A stretch of DNA of 64,000 nt, taken from the NCBI RefSeq assembly GCF_025403485.1, contig NZ_CP099966.1, positions 3,447,001-3,511,000 on the forward strand. Direction: 5' to 3'. Shown here piece by piece: positions 53,196-60,584 of this stretch. The notes under the pieces are model-generated. The model did not search any database, was not told the origin of the DNA, and was given only the letters and a program-made list of their open reading frames with translations. A program made the position numbers and the translations under genes. The stretch comes from Chryseobacterium paludis (GTDB lineage: Bacteria; Bacteroidota; Bacteroidia; Flavobacteriales; Weeksellaceae). Position 1 is the stretch's first letter. Each line of letters opens with the position of its first letter.

Positions 53196-53759
53196 ATGAA
53201 TCTACAAATCTTATTTTATGTTTCTATGGGAGTTTGGTTTTTAAGTGAAATTATTTACAAACAAAAACTGAAATCTGCAGATCAAGATCAGAAAAAAGAT
53301 AGATCTACACTCAATATCCTTTGGTTGGTGATTATAGTATCAATTGCAAGTGCGGTTACTGTTTCGAATATATCCAGTTTCCCGATCTCTAATTCAGCAT
53401 GGATTCTGTATTTAGGGGTGGCGCTTATTCTAATCGGAATTATTTTCAGATTAATTATAATAAGATCTCTGGGAAAATATTTTACAGTTGATATCACAAT
53501 AAAAGATGACCATAAAATTAAAAAAGAAGGATTTTACAATTATCTTAGACATCCTTCTTATAGTTTCTCACTATTAACTTTTCTGGGGCTTGGTTTATAT
53601 TTAAATAATTGGTTTTCTCTGGCTTTAGCATTTATTCCGCCATTCTTGGCATTCAGTTATAGAATTAAAATTGAAGAACAGGCTCTTGTAGAGCAATTTG
53701 GAGATGAATATATTCAATACCGAAAAATGACCAAGAAGTTAATTCCTTTTATTTATTAA
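53196..53759 (+). CDS. Isoprenylcysteine carboxyl methyltransferase (ICMT) family membrane protein
   Basis: The protein is 187 residues long from ATG at 53196, the best start. Four to five membrane segments precede the ICMT/PEMT-like C-terminal core: GRxFTVD-like GKYFTVDITIKDDH, GFYNYLRHPSY (SAM-binding RHP motif) and EEQALVEQFGDEYIQYRK. Bacterial members methylate unknown small molecules or lipids. It is on the same strand as the 2TM genes, 106 bases after the first, and ends in a terminator, so it is probably the last gene of the kinase operon. Confidence 0.87.
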   Translation: MNLQILFYVSMGVWFLSEIIYKQKLKSADQDQKKDRSTLNILWLVIIVSIASAVTVSNISSFPISNSAWILYLGVALILIGIIFRLIIIRSLGKYFTVDITIKDDHKIKKEGFYNYLRHPSYSFSLLTFLGLGLYLNNWFSLALAFIPPFLAFSYRIKIEEQALVEQFGDEYIQYRKMTKKLIPFIY

Positions 53760-53810
53760 TTTAAAAAAGAATGACATATGATGTAATCAATAAAAGAAAT
53801 TACACAAAAT

Positions 53811-53843
53811 AAAAATCCCGGCCACAATTGAGTCGGGATTTTT
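53811..53843 (+). terminator. Terminator of the kinase-2TM-ICMT operon
   Basis: The stem AAAAATCCCG/CGGGATTTTT has a 13-base loop and is followed by GC. It lies immediately before the LytTR-type boxes of the next 2TM pair. Confidence 0.85.
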
Positions 53844-53844
53844 G

Positions 53845-53915
53845 CAACTCAGAATTCAAATTCTACAGTTCAGTAAGATATAGTTGATTTGAGAGTGGTA
53901 TTCGACATACATTTG
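53845..53915 (+). promoter_or_regulatory. LytTR-type direct-repeat promoter of the second 2TM pair
   Basis: CAACTCAGAA (53845-53854) and CAGTTCAGTA (53866-53875) are direct repeats with a 21-base period. The TTC core of the second ends 37 bases before TACATTTG (53908-53915), and TTG lies 21 bases ahead of that element. The ATG follows at 53951. Confidence 0.6.
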
Positions 53916-53950
53916 ATTCAAGAAAAAAATATAAATCAAAATTCATTACT

Positions 53951-54250
53951 ATGGAAACACTATCATTCAACAAAGAAAACCGCGCTTACGAAAAAGCAGC
54001 AAAGAGAGTAAAAGAATTAAAAGGGTTTTATGGAAATCTGACGTCTTATTGTCTGATCATTCCTTTTTTACTGGCTTTAAATCTTTTAACATCACCTACT
54101 CATTTATGGTTTTATTGGCCAATGTTAGGATGGGGAATGGGACTTGTAGCTCATGGAATAAATGTTTTCGGAATCGGAAAAGACTGGGAAGAAAATAAAA
54201 TAAAAGAACTGATGGAAGCAGATAAAAGAAATCATGGAAAAACACTTTAA
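53951..54250 (+). CDS. 2TM domain protein
   Basis: This 99-residue 2TM domain has YEKAAKRVKELKGFYGNLTSY, two membrane helices with WFYWPMLGWGMGLVAHGIN, and WEENKIKELME. It is nearly the same as the C-terminal domain of the kinase at 51469, closer than to its own neighbours. It heads a short operon with the next 2TM gene (17-base overlap), probably continuing to the LytTR regulator. There is no catalytic motif. Confidence 0.88.
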   Translation: METLSFNKENRAYEKAAKRVKELKGFYGNLTSYCLIIPFLLALNLLTSPTHLWFYWPMLGWGMGLVAHGINVFGIGKDWEENKIKELMEADKRNHGKTL

Positions 54251-54524
54251 TACAATGGATTATAATCAGGCATACGAGCGGGTAAAACGATTGAAAAGTT
54301 TTTATAAAAGTCTTACATGGTATGGTATTATTGCGGGGATATTATTTTTCAACGATTATTTTGAAAATGGAAAAATTGATTTTTCATTCTATCACGGATC
54401 AATCCTGTTGCTAATCTGGGGAATAATATTATTCATTAAAGGGGTTAAATTATTTATCTTTGATTCAACCTGGGAACAAAGAATTCTGAATAAGGAATTA
54501 GAAAAAAGCAAATCGAAATTATAA
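54234..54524 (+). CDS. 2TM domain protein, divergent
   Basis: The 96-residue protein has YNQAYERVKRLKSFYKSL, two membrane helices (about 28-44 and 57-76) and the tail DSTWEQRILNKELEKSK. It is more divergent than the other 2TM copies and lacks the GWGxGxxxH signature in the second helix (LLIWGIILFIKGVK). The start overlaps the preceding gene by 17 bases; an ATG at 54255 is a possible alternative just after that overlap. Confidence 0.85.
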   Translation: MEKHFNTMDYNQAYERVKRLKSFYKSLTWYGIIAGILFFNDYFENGKIDFSFYHGSILLLIWGIILFIKGVKLFIFDSTWEQRILNKELEKSKSKL

Positions 54525-54588
54525 GTCAGAATCAAATCCTTTTATATAATTTTAATTCCAGGATTTTAAAAACTAAAACCACTATTCT

Positions 54589-55332
54589 ATGATCAAAACT
54601 GTCATTATTGAGGATGAAAAACCGGCTTCAAGGAAGTTAGAGCGGATGTTAAGTATATTCCCTGAAATAGAGGTTATTGCAAAAATTGAATCCGTAGAAG
54701 AAGGTATTGCTTGGTTTTCTGAAAATGAACATCCTCAGTTGATATTTTCGGACATTGTTCTCGGTGATGGATTGTCCTTCGATATTTTTGAAAAAATTCC
54801 TTCAAAAGGATTTATGATCTACACAACTGCCTTTGATCAATATACACTAAAAGCCTTTAAACTAAATAGTATAGATTATTTATTAAAACCGATTTTAGAA
54901 GAGGATCTGGCTGGAGCGATAGAAAAATTTAAATCATTTCTTCCTTCAGATAACTCAGTTACTTCACAGGATATTAAGCAGTTAATTAAAAAAGATAAAT
55001 CAACTCTTTCCAGGATCTTAGTAAAAATAGGATATAATTTGAAGATTGTTCAAACCCATGAAATAAGCTGTTTCTACAGTGAAAATAAGATTGTTTATTT
55101 ACAGACCCAGGAAAGAAACTATCCTTCAGATTTTACATTGGATGAATTGGAAGATACTTTGGATGAGAAAAAGTTTTTCAGAGTAAACAGACAATTTATC
55201 ATCAATTCAGATTATATTAAGAATATTCATACATCGCCAAATTATAAGGTTGAAATGGAATTTCAGCCAAAAGAAGAGATTACAGTCAGCAGGGATCGCG
55301 TTAAAGATTTTAAAGACTGGTTGGTAAGTTAA
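54589..55332 (+). CDS. LytTR family response regulator
   Basis: The 247-residue protein has a receiver domain (about 1-120) with acidic pair Glu-Asp at 8-9, phospho-acceptor Asp55 in IFSDIVLGDG and Lys100 in YLLKPI. The C-terminal LytTR DNA-binding domain (about 145-245) has KIGYNLKIV, FFRVNRQFIINSDYI and EITVSRDRVKDF. LytTR proteins bind paired direct repeats about 21 bases apart, exactly the pattern found at three promoters in this cluster. It most likely receives phosphate from the LytS-2TM kinase. Its end abuts the converging gene at 55333 with no terminator between. Confidence 0.95.
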   Translation: MIKTVIIEDEKPASRKLERMLSIFPEIEVIAKIESVEEGIAWFSENEHPQLIFSDIVLGDGLSFDIFEKIPSKGFMIYTTAFDQYTLKAFKLNSIDYLLKPILEEDLAGAIEKFKSFLPSDNSVTSQDIKQLIKKDKSTLSRILVKIGYNLKIVQTHEISCFYSENKIVYLQTQERNYPSDFTLDELEDTLDEKKFFRVNRQFIINSDYIKNIHTSPNYKVEMEFQPKEEITVSRDRVKDFKDWLVS

Positions 55333-56229
55333 TTACTTGTAATCTATTCGGTTAGATTCAGTGTCTTCAAGTTGTTTGATGATAGAAGTAGGAATCTCAT
55401 CGCTATCAATTGGGAAGCTGATGGAATCGGGAAGGAAATTTTTACGATCTGCTTTTTGGAAAATTTCGAATAGAGCAATAGGCTCTTGATTAAAACTAAT
55501 ACATGTACTTATAAAATGCAATTCATGGAGTTTATATTCTGGATTCTTGAGTTTTTCATTGATATCTTTTATCCTTGAAATAAAGTGTCTTTGTCTGATA
55601 AAAGTATTGCTGTTCATGATAATGAATACATAATCGGAATATGCAGTAACCTTTCCGAAATACTTGTGATGATCCCCTCCGCTTCTTTCAATGAAGTACT
55701 CTCCAGATGTTTCAGATTTATAGATTTCCATGGCTGAACGCCATATTCTATCTTCTTTAGTTTGTAAGGGATTATCGGGAAGATTTCTGTTATAGGAATA
55801 CCAACAGCCGACAAGCCGGTCTAAAAGAATTACGTTTTGTTTAGCATTGTTCATCTCGATCCTAAGATCATTGAAATTAAATACTTCTGTATTGGAATTA
55901 ATGAAATCAATGTAATTAGAATATCCTAAAGCTCTTACAATAAGACTTAGCTTCGCCAGATTAGGTTTACTGATACTGGCACCGCTATTTTGATTGTACT
56001 TCTTTAGTTTGTTGATTATCAGGTGTTCATAAAGATAATTTGATCCTAAGATATCAGTTTTTACTTTGATGTTCCGCTCTGAATGGTTGCTGGAAATGAG
56101 CTCATTAAGTTCATCGACAATGTAGGACCATTCCGTTTTAGTAACGTCTTCCCAATTGTTCTTCTTTAAAAAGTGCATGCTAAGAAAATTCATCAATTTC
56201 TCAAGATGACTAATATCTTCTTTTCTCAT
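55333..56229 (-). CDS. Hypothetical protein, unknown function
   Basis: The 298-residue soluble protein has no signal peptide or membrane segment. The N-terminal 125 residues are helical (LMNFLSMHFLKKNNWEDV, LAKLSLIVRALGYSNYIDFI) and could form a helical bundle. Residues 130-290 appear alpha/beta (VGCWYSYNRNLPDN, YFIERSGGDHHKYFGKV, SDYVFIIMNSN), possibly a sensory or effector domain. I do not recognise a family. It converges with the LytTR gene with zero spacing, so the transcripts may overlap. Confidence 0.6.
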   Translation of the reverse strand: MRKEDISHLEKLMNFLSMHFLKKNNWEDVTKTEWSYIVDELNELISSNHSERNIKVKTDILGSNYLYEHLIINKLKKYNQNSGASISKPNLAKLSLIVRALGYSNYIDFINSNTEVFNFNDLRIEMNNAKQNVILLDRLVGCWYSYNRNLPDNPLQTKEDRIWRSAMEIYKSETSGEYFIERSGGDHHKYFGKVTAYSDYVFIIMNSNTFIRQRHFISRIKDINEKLKNPEYKLHELHFISTCISFNQEPIALFEIFQKADRKNFLPDSISFPIDSDEIPTSIIKQLEDTESNRIDYK

Positions 56230-56249
56230 AAGACTAATTTAAGATTTTT

Positions 56250-56274
56250 TTACAACCAAAAGAGATTGTTGTAA
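56250..56274. promoter_or_regulatory. Inverted repeat in divergent promoter region
   Basis: TTACAAC and GTTGTAA, with 11 bases between, lie in the 100-base gap between the divergent genes at 56229 and 56330. It could be a shared operator. Confidence 0.3.
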
Positions 56275-56329
56275 GACTTTTATATTTTTTAATCCTCTGA
56301 AATTTGAGTAGAAATTAAAAGTTTAAACA

Positions 56330-57061
56330 ATGGAAACGACAATCATTATAAAAGAAGATTCCCTATGGAATAGGATTAGCGAGTTTTCACTAGATGCTGC
56401 GGAAGCTAGCTTTCCCTTTTCAAGGAAATTAGCAAAAGAAGAAAAATGGACCTTAGATTTTACCCAAAAAGCCATAGAAGAGTATAAAAAATTTGTTTAT
56501 CTGTGTTGTATTTTGCCCAATGGGGCTTCGCCAAGTGAAATAATTGATAAAGTATGGCATATGCACCTTATTTACACGCAAAATTATTGGGAAGACTTTT
56601 GTCCGAATATCTTAAAAAGAAAGCTTCATCATCATCCTTCCAAAGGAGGCTATACTGAAAAATTAAAACACGATGATTGGTTTAATGGTACCTTAAAATA
56701 TTACAGGGAAATATTTCAATATGAGGCTCCTGAGGACATCTGGAAAAATCACGATAATATAAATTCTAAAAAACACTGGATTAAAAGGCTGTACCTGTCT
56801 CTTTTACTTCTAACTCCATTTTTGTTTTCCTCCTGTTTAGGGCAGGTTATCAGTGTTTTAAGTCCTATTATTCTAACAATAATTGCAGTATTGGGATTTG
56901 GATATTTAATTTTCTTACTTCAGGATAATGGTAAAAACAATCGCTCGACCAATGATGGCGGTGGTGGTTCAAGTTGTGGTGGAAACAGTTGCAGTGGAGG
57001 AGGAGACGGAGGCGGTTGTGGAGGCGGATGTGGCGGATGTGGTGGTTGTGGAGGCGGGTAA
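56330..57061 (+). CDS. Glycine-rich-domain-like membrane protein with Cys/Gly tail
   Basis: In this 243-residue protein the N-terminal part (about 25-115) matches the glycine-rich domain protein (GRDP)-like pattern: EIIDKVWHMHLIYTQNYWEDFC, with the WHxHL-type motif, then HHHPSKGG. Two membrane segments follow (about 150-170 and 175-195). The C-terminus is almost only Gly and Cys (repeats of GGCGGC) and resembles the tails of TIGR04222-type membrane proteins. The many Cys residues could bind metal or be surface-exposed and cross-linked. The function is unknown. It is followed 17 bases later by a small membrane protein gene. Confidence 0.7.
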   Translation: METTIIIKEDSLWNRISEFSLDAAEASFPFSRKLAKEEKWTLDFTQKAIEEYKKFVYLCCILPNGASPSEIIDKVWHMHLIYTQNYWEDFCPNILKRKLHHHPSKGGYTEKLKHDDWFNGTLKYYREIFQYEAPEDIWKNHDNINSKKHWIKRLYLSLLLLTPFLFSSCLGQVISVLSPIILTIIAVLGFGYLIFLLQDNGKNNRSTNDGGGGSSCGGNSCSGGGDGGGCGGGCGGCGGCGGG

Positions 57062-57078
57062 AATGCAATCGTTGTGTC

Positions 57079-57423
57079 ATGAAAAAGTTACTATTTAACT
57101 CAGCGTCAAGTATAGTTGGTATGATCTGGCTTCTCTTTGAACATCAGACTTTTAATCCTATTTCTTTAAAAGGTTCCGAGTTTCTGAAGTTTTATTTAAT
57201 TGTTTTATTAGGATTTTATGCCTCAATGATTATTCAAAAATTCTCTGGGAGTAAAATTCCGAAATCAACATTTTATTTTCTGATTTTCATTTTGTTTTTA
57301 GGAGTGGTAAAATTGATCAAAGGTTTGGTTTTAGCAAAACCTGTAGGATACCTTGTGATGCTGTTGATCACAGAATGTATTATGATCTATGGATATAATT
57401 TAAACATAAACAATAAGAAATAA
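57079..57423 (+). CDS. Small membrane protein, unknown function
   Basis: The protein is 114 residues long from ATG at 57079. The same frame is open further left over the Gly/Cys-rich tail of the preceding gene, but that part encodes an implausible Trp/Arg-rich stretch and is a frame shadow. Four hydrophobic segments (about 8-22, 35-52, 64-82 and 88-107) make it a polytopic inner-membrane protein. It lies between two other membrane genes on the same strand (17- and 4-base gaps), so the three form an operon. No family is recognised. Confidence 0.65.
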   Translation: MKKLLFNSASSIVGMIWLLFEHQTFNPISLKGSEFLKFYLIVLLGFYASMIIQKFSGSKIPKSTFYFLIFILFLGVVKLIKGLVLAKPVGYLVMLLITECIMIYGYNLNINNKK

Positions 57424-57427
57424 GCTT

Positions 57428-58219
57428 ATGGTAAGAACATTTACCGAAAAAGAGAAAAATATTTTATATAAAAATATTCCTTTACAGAAACAAGGACATA
57501 ATGTAAGTTGGGAAACAGTTCTCTTCATCATTTTGAATATCATCCTTTTTACATTTAGCCTTAAAGTGATTCTTTTTGACCATAACCCTTTTTCAGCAGA
57601 GGGCGAAGATGATTTGGCGTCCTTTTTTTATTTTTTTGTCGGTTTTATACCACTCTGTGTGATTTCTTTTTTAGTAATAGTTGCCCTGTTCATTTCTATA
57701 AGAGGACTTATAGTGTATGTGAAATATGGAAAATATGCCGTACAAAACATTTACCATGTTGCAAGAATAGAAGTTATTCAAGGAAGAAATGATGAAGATT
57801 TTATAATACAGATTTTCAATACTAAAGACGTGAAAATAGAGATAAAGGTATACCTGAAAATATATGTTGAATCATCTTTTAAAACGGATTTTCTGGAAGA
57901 GATTGAAAAATACAGAATGTCTGGTTCTCAGAATATTGATATTTCTTTTCAGAAAGTCTTACGGATAACAGAGTCTAAAAGCCCCTCTCGGATGGCTTAC
58001 ATCAATTCTAGTGATTTTTCTACAGATATAAAGTTGGATTCTGATCAGGAAATAGACTCTTTTCATGATTTTTTGAAAACAAAGTACGATCTCATTTATA
58101 GCCTGAGAACGAAGGAATTACTTTTTATAAGTTTTTCAGGAGAGTATATAGAAAAGCAAATCGATATAATTGTGAAAGATGTTGAAAATAAAATTGTCTA
58201 CTATGTTGATTTTGAATAA
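57428..58219 (+). CDS. Membrane protein, unknown function
   Basis: The 263-residue protein has two membrane segments (about 30-50 and 68-98) followed by a soluble C-terminal domain of about 160 residues rich in beta strands (AVQNIYHVARIEVIQ, DFIIQIFNTKDVKIEIKVYLKIYVE). The domain is not recognised. It is the last gene of the three-gene membrane operon that starts with the GRDP-like protein. Confidence 0.6.
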   Translation: MVRTFTEKEKNILYKNIPLQKQGHNVSWETVLFIILNIILFTFSLKVILFDHNPFSAEGEDDLASFFYFFVGFIPLCVISFLVIVALFISIRGLIVYVKYGKYAVQNIYHVARIEVIQGRNDEDFIIQIFNTKDVKIEIKVYLKIYVESSFKTDFLEEIEKYRMSGSQNIDISFQKVLRITESKSPSRMAYINSSDFSTDIKLDSDQEIDSFHDFLKTKYDLIYSLRTKELLFISFSGEYIEKQIDIIVKDVENKIVYYVDFE

Positions 58220-58269
58220 TTTAAAGTGAGAAGACTAACTTTATAACGATGTCTTGTAATCATATAAAA

Positions 58270-58293
58270 AAGGCCTGAAATATTTCAGACCTT
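58270..58293. terminator. Bidirectional terminator
   Basis: AAGG, one mismatch, CTGAAATATTTCAG, one mismatch, CCTT forms a hairpin between the converging genes ending at 58219 and 58305. A and T tracts flank it. Confidence 0.7.
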
Positions 58294-58304
58294 ATTATTA
58301 TTCA

Positions 58305-58511
58305 TTACTCAGATTCATTCTCTGACTGTTTATTTGAGTCGTATTTCTCTACCATAATGTAAGTCATCATAATTAAGAGGAGACTTAGTATAAGATGTGA
58401 TCTTTCCGGATTTACAATAGCTTGATAGATATTATAGCCTAAAACGGAAGATACTACAGCAATTAATATTTGATTTGTAATAGTGTACTGGTTTTTTAAA
58501 GAAGTTTTCAT
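58305..58511 (-). CDS. Small membrane protein, unknown function
   Basis: The 68-residue protein has two hydrophobic segments (about 14-33 and 38-56) separated by VNPERSH and a polar Asn/Ser/Glu-rich tail (KYDSNKQSENESE). No family is recognised. It lies between two terminated units, 76 bases to the left of the mnmA stop, and might be transcribed from its own promoter. Its coding character is supported by the clear membrane pattern only. Confidence 0.5.
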   Translation of the reverse strand: MKTSLKNQYTITNQILIAVVSSVLGYNIYQAIVNPERSHLILSLLLIMMTYIMVEKYDSNKQSENESE

Positions 58512-58587
58512 AGTGATTGATTTTGTTAATATTTACAGAGTAAGTATCATTTCTGAAAATATGTTACAAAAATTATTAGTTTAAAAA

Positions 58588-59775
58588 CTAAGCAATAACT
58601 CCACTTCCTAAAAGTTCATCACCAATATACCAGGAAGCAAACTGTCCTTCAGCAATTGCAGATTGAGGCTCCTCAAATTCCATGTAAAATGCATTTTCAA
58701 ATTGATAGATAATAGCTTTCTGAAGTGCCTGTCTGTAACGGAACCTAGCCATTACTTCCATGCTTTCTCCGTTCTTCAGTTTTAGATCCTCGCGAACCCA
58801 ATGAAGTTCAGAATTATCAACCTTTAGAGCTTTTTTATGCAACCCTGGGAAACTATGTCCTTCTCCTACAAAGATGATATTGTTTTCCATATCTCTGGAC
58901 ACAATAAAACAACTTTCTTTATGCCCACCTATTCCTAAGCCTTTGCTTTGTCCGATCGTGAAAAATTGAGCGCCTTGATGCTTTCCAATTACTTTTCCAT
59001 CAGATTTTTTATAGTTGATCTTTTGAGCTAAGTAGTCTAATTCTTCTTCTTTAGAAGAAAACCCGGGTTTTTCTTGTGAGAATAAAGGAGAATCACTGAA
59101 AATTTCCACAATTTCACCCTCATTAGGCTTTAATTGTTGTTGTAAAAATTGAGGTAAACTTACTTTTCCAATAAAACATAATCCCTGAGAATCTTTTTTA
59201 TCAGCAGTTACCAAACCAATTTCTTTTGCAATTTCTCTAACCTCAGGTTTTGTAAGTTCACCAATTGGGAATAATGCTTTAGATAATTGATCCTGATTCA
59301 GCTGGCAAAGAAAATAAGACTGGTCTTTATTGTTATCTTTTCCTGCTAAAAGATGAAAAATTTCTTTTCCGTTTTCATCAAAAGTTGAATTTACTCTTGC
59401 ATAATGACCTGTTGCAACTTTATCAGCACCTAAAGACATTGCTGTTTTCATAAAAACATCAAACTTAACCTCCCTGTTGCATAAAACATCTGGGTTTGGA
59501 GTTCTTCCCTTTTCATACTCTGCAAACATATAGTCTACAATACGCTCCTTATAAAGTTCACTCATATCAATAACCTGGAAAGGGATTCCAAGTTTTTGAG
59601 CTACCATTAATGCATCATTACTGTCCTCTATCCAAGGGCATTCATCTTCTAGAGTTACGGATGCATCATTCCAGTTCCTCATAAACAAAGCCACTACTTC
59701 ATGACCTTGCTGTTGCAGCAAATATGCTGTAACACTGGAATCTACACCTCCCGACAATCCTACAACTACTTTCAT
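58588..59775 (-). CDS. mnmA: tRNA-specific 2-thiouridylase MnmA
   Basis: The 395-residue enzyme has the PP-loop [13 protein letters not shown] at the N-terminus, the catalytic Cys in [12 protein letters not shown] (near 101), the second Cys in DSQGLCFIG (near 200), ATGHYARV, and the C-terminal beta-barrel. It thiolates U34 of tRNA for Lys, Glu and Gln using persulphide sulphur. Together with MnmG, also in this window, it builds the full wobble modification. It is a single gene with a -7 element upstream. Confidence 0.96.
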   Translation of the reverse strand: MKVVVGLSGGVDSSVTAYLLQQQGHEVVALFMRNWNDASVTLEDECPWIEDSNDALMVAQKLGIPFQVIDMSELYKERIVDYMFAEYEKGRTPNPDVLCNREVKFDVFMKTAMSLGADKVATGHYARVNSTFDENGKEIFHLLAGKDNNKDQSYFLCQLNQDQLSKALFPIGELTKPEVREIAKEIGLVTADKKDSQGLCFIGKVSLPQFLQQQLKPNEGEIVEIFSDSPLFSQEKPGFSSKEEELDYLAQKINYKKSDGKVIGKHQGAQFFTIGQSKGLGIGGHKESCFIVSRDMENNIIFVGEGHSFPGLHKKALKVDNSELHWVREDLKLKNGESMEVMARFRYRQALQKAIIYQFENAFYMEFEEPQSAIAEGQFASWYIGDELLGSGVIA

Positions 59776-59815
59776 AATATTTTTGATAGAGTTTTTATCT
59801 CTATCTTAACGGGTG

Positions 59816-59823
59816 CAAAATTA
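59816..59823 (-). promoter_or_regulatory. -7 element of mnmA
   Basis: TAATTTTG on the minus strand matches TAnnTTTG and ends 40 bases before the ATG. TTTG lies 15 bases upstream (59839-59842). Confidence 0.45.
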
Positions 59824-59968
59824 CAACAATCCTTTTCGCAAAAAAAGTTATAATTTTAAACATTGATAAAAACGATAGTATATGAAATCACGGTGTGCCA
59901 GATTAAATACAAGCACCTATCAAGATAAGTGATTCCATGTGATCATTAAAACAATTAATTATCCGCAT

Positions 59969-60499
59969 ATGAAAAAAATAATTATTCCATTGATGTTGAT
60001 GTTTTCACTATCAGTCTATTCCCAGGTTTCGGTAGGAACTCCTTCAGTAGCAGAAAGTAACCGATGGACTTTTGGTGGTGGTATTGGATTAGGCTTCGGC
60101 AGTAATAGTGCATTTTATCTACAGGCTTCTCCCAGAGTAGGCTACAGACTTACTGAAGATCTTGAAGGTGGAGTTATAGGAAGTGTTTCCTGGCAGACTT
60201 CAGATTATTACAGATCAACAATGTTTGGAGTAGGACCTTTTGTTAATTATTATTTTGCGAGGTCTTTTTATGTAGGGGCAAACCTGCAACATTATTTTAT
60301 TGATTATAAAGATAAGTTTTACGATTTTAAAGATAACAGGGAAGAAACAGCTCTTTATCTCGGTGGTGGATATATGCAGCGGATCGGAGGAAATTCTTTT
60401 ATGCAGTTGGGACTGATGTATAATGTTTTATGGAAAGAGAATTCAAGTATTTTTTCAAGTGGTTTAGTTCCTAATATTGGATTTGTTATAGGATTGTAA
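59969..60499 (+). CDS. Small outer-membrane beta-barrel protein
   Basis: The protein is 176 residues long from ATG at 59969 (IIIPLMLMFSLSVYSQ signal peptide); a GTG reading 30 bases upstream places residues before the signal and is rejected. The mature part shows alternating polar/aromatic strands typical of an 8-stranded OmpA/OmpX-like barrel (WTFGGGIGLGFGSNS, FYLQASPRVGYRLTEDLEGGV, FMQLGLMYNVLW). The C-terminal residue region is hydrophobic (IGFVIGL). The function is unknown. It has a strong downstream terminator shared with clpC. Confidence 0.8.
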   Translation: MKKIIIPLMLMFSLSVYSQVSVGTPSVAESNRWTFGGGIGLGFGSNSAFYLQASPRVGYRLTEDLEGGVIGSVSWQTSDYYRSTMFGVGPFVNYYFARSFYVGANLQHYFIDYKDKFYDFKDNREETALYLGGGYMQRIGGNSFMQLGLMYNVLWKENSSIFSSGLVPNIGFVIGL

Positions 60500-60531
60500 T
60501 AACCTGATTAGAATTAAAACTAAAGATTATA

Positions 60532-60570
60532 AAAACAAAAAGCACCGAATTTTTCGGTGCTTTTTGTTTT
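60532..60570. terminator. Bidirectional terminator with 18-bp stem
   Basis: AAAACAAAAAGCACCGAA pairs perfectly with TTCGGTGCTTTTTGTTTT around a TTT loop, between the barrel protein gene and the converging clpC. Confidence 0.92.
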
Positions 60571-60584
60571 AACAAAATTATTTA

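Noticed and set aside
56974..57078. N-terminal extension of the 114-residue membrane protein, rich in Trp and Arg
   Set aside because: It is the shifted-frame reading of the GGC/TGT-rich tail of the upstream gene; the ATG at 57079 gives a normal membrane protein.
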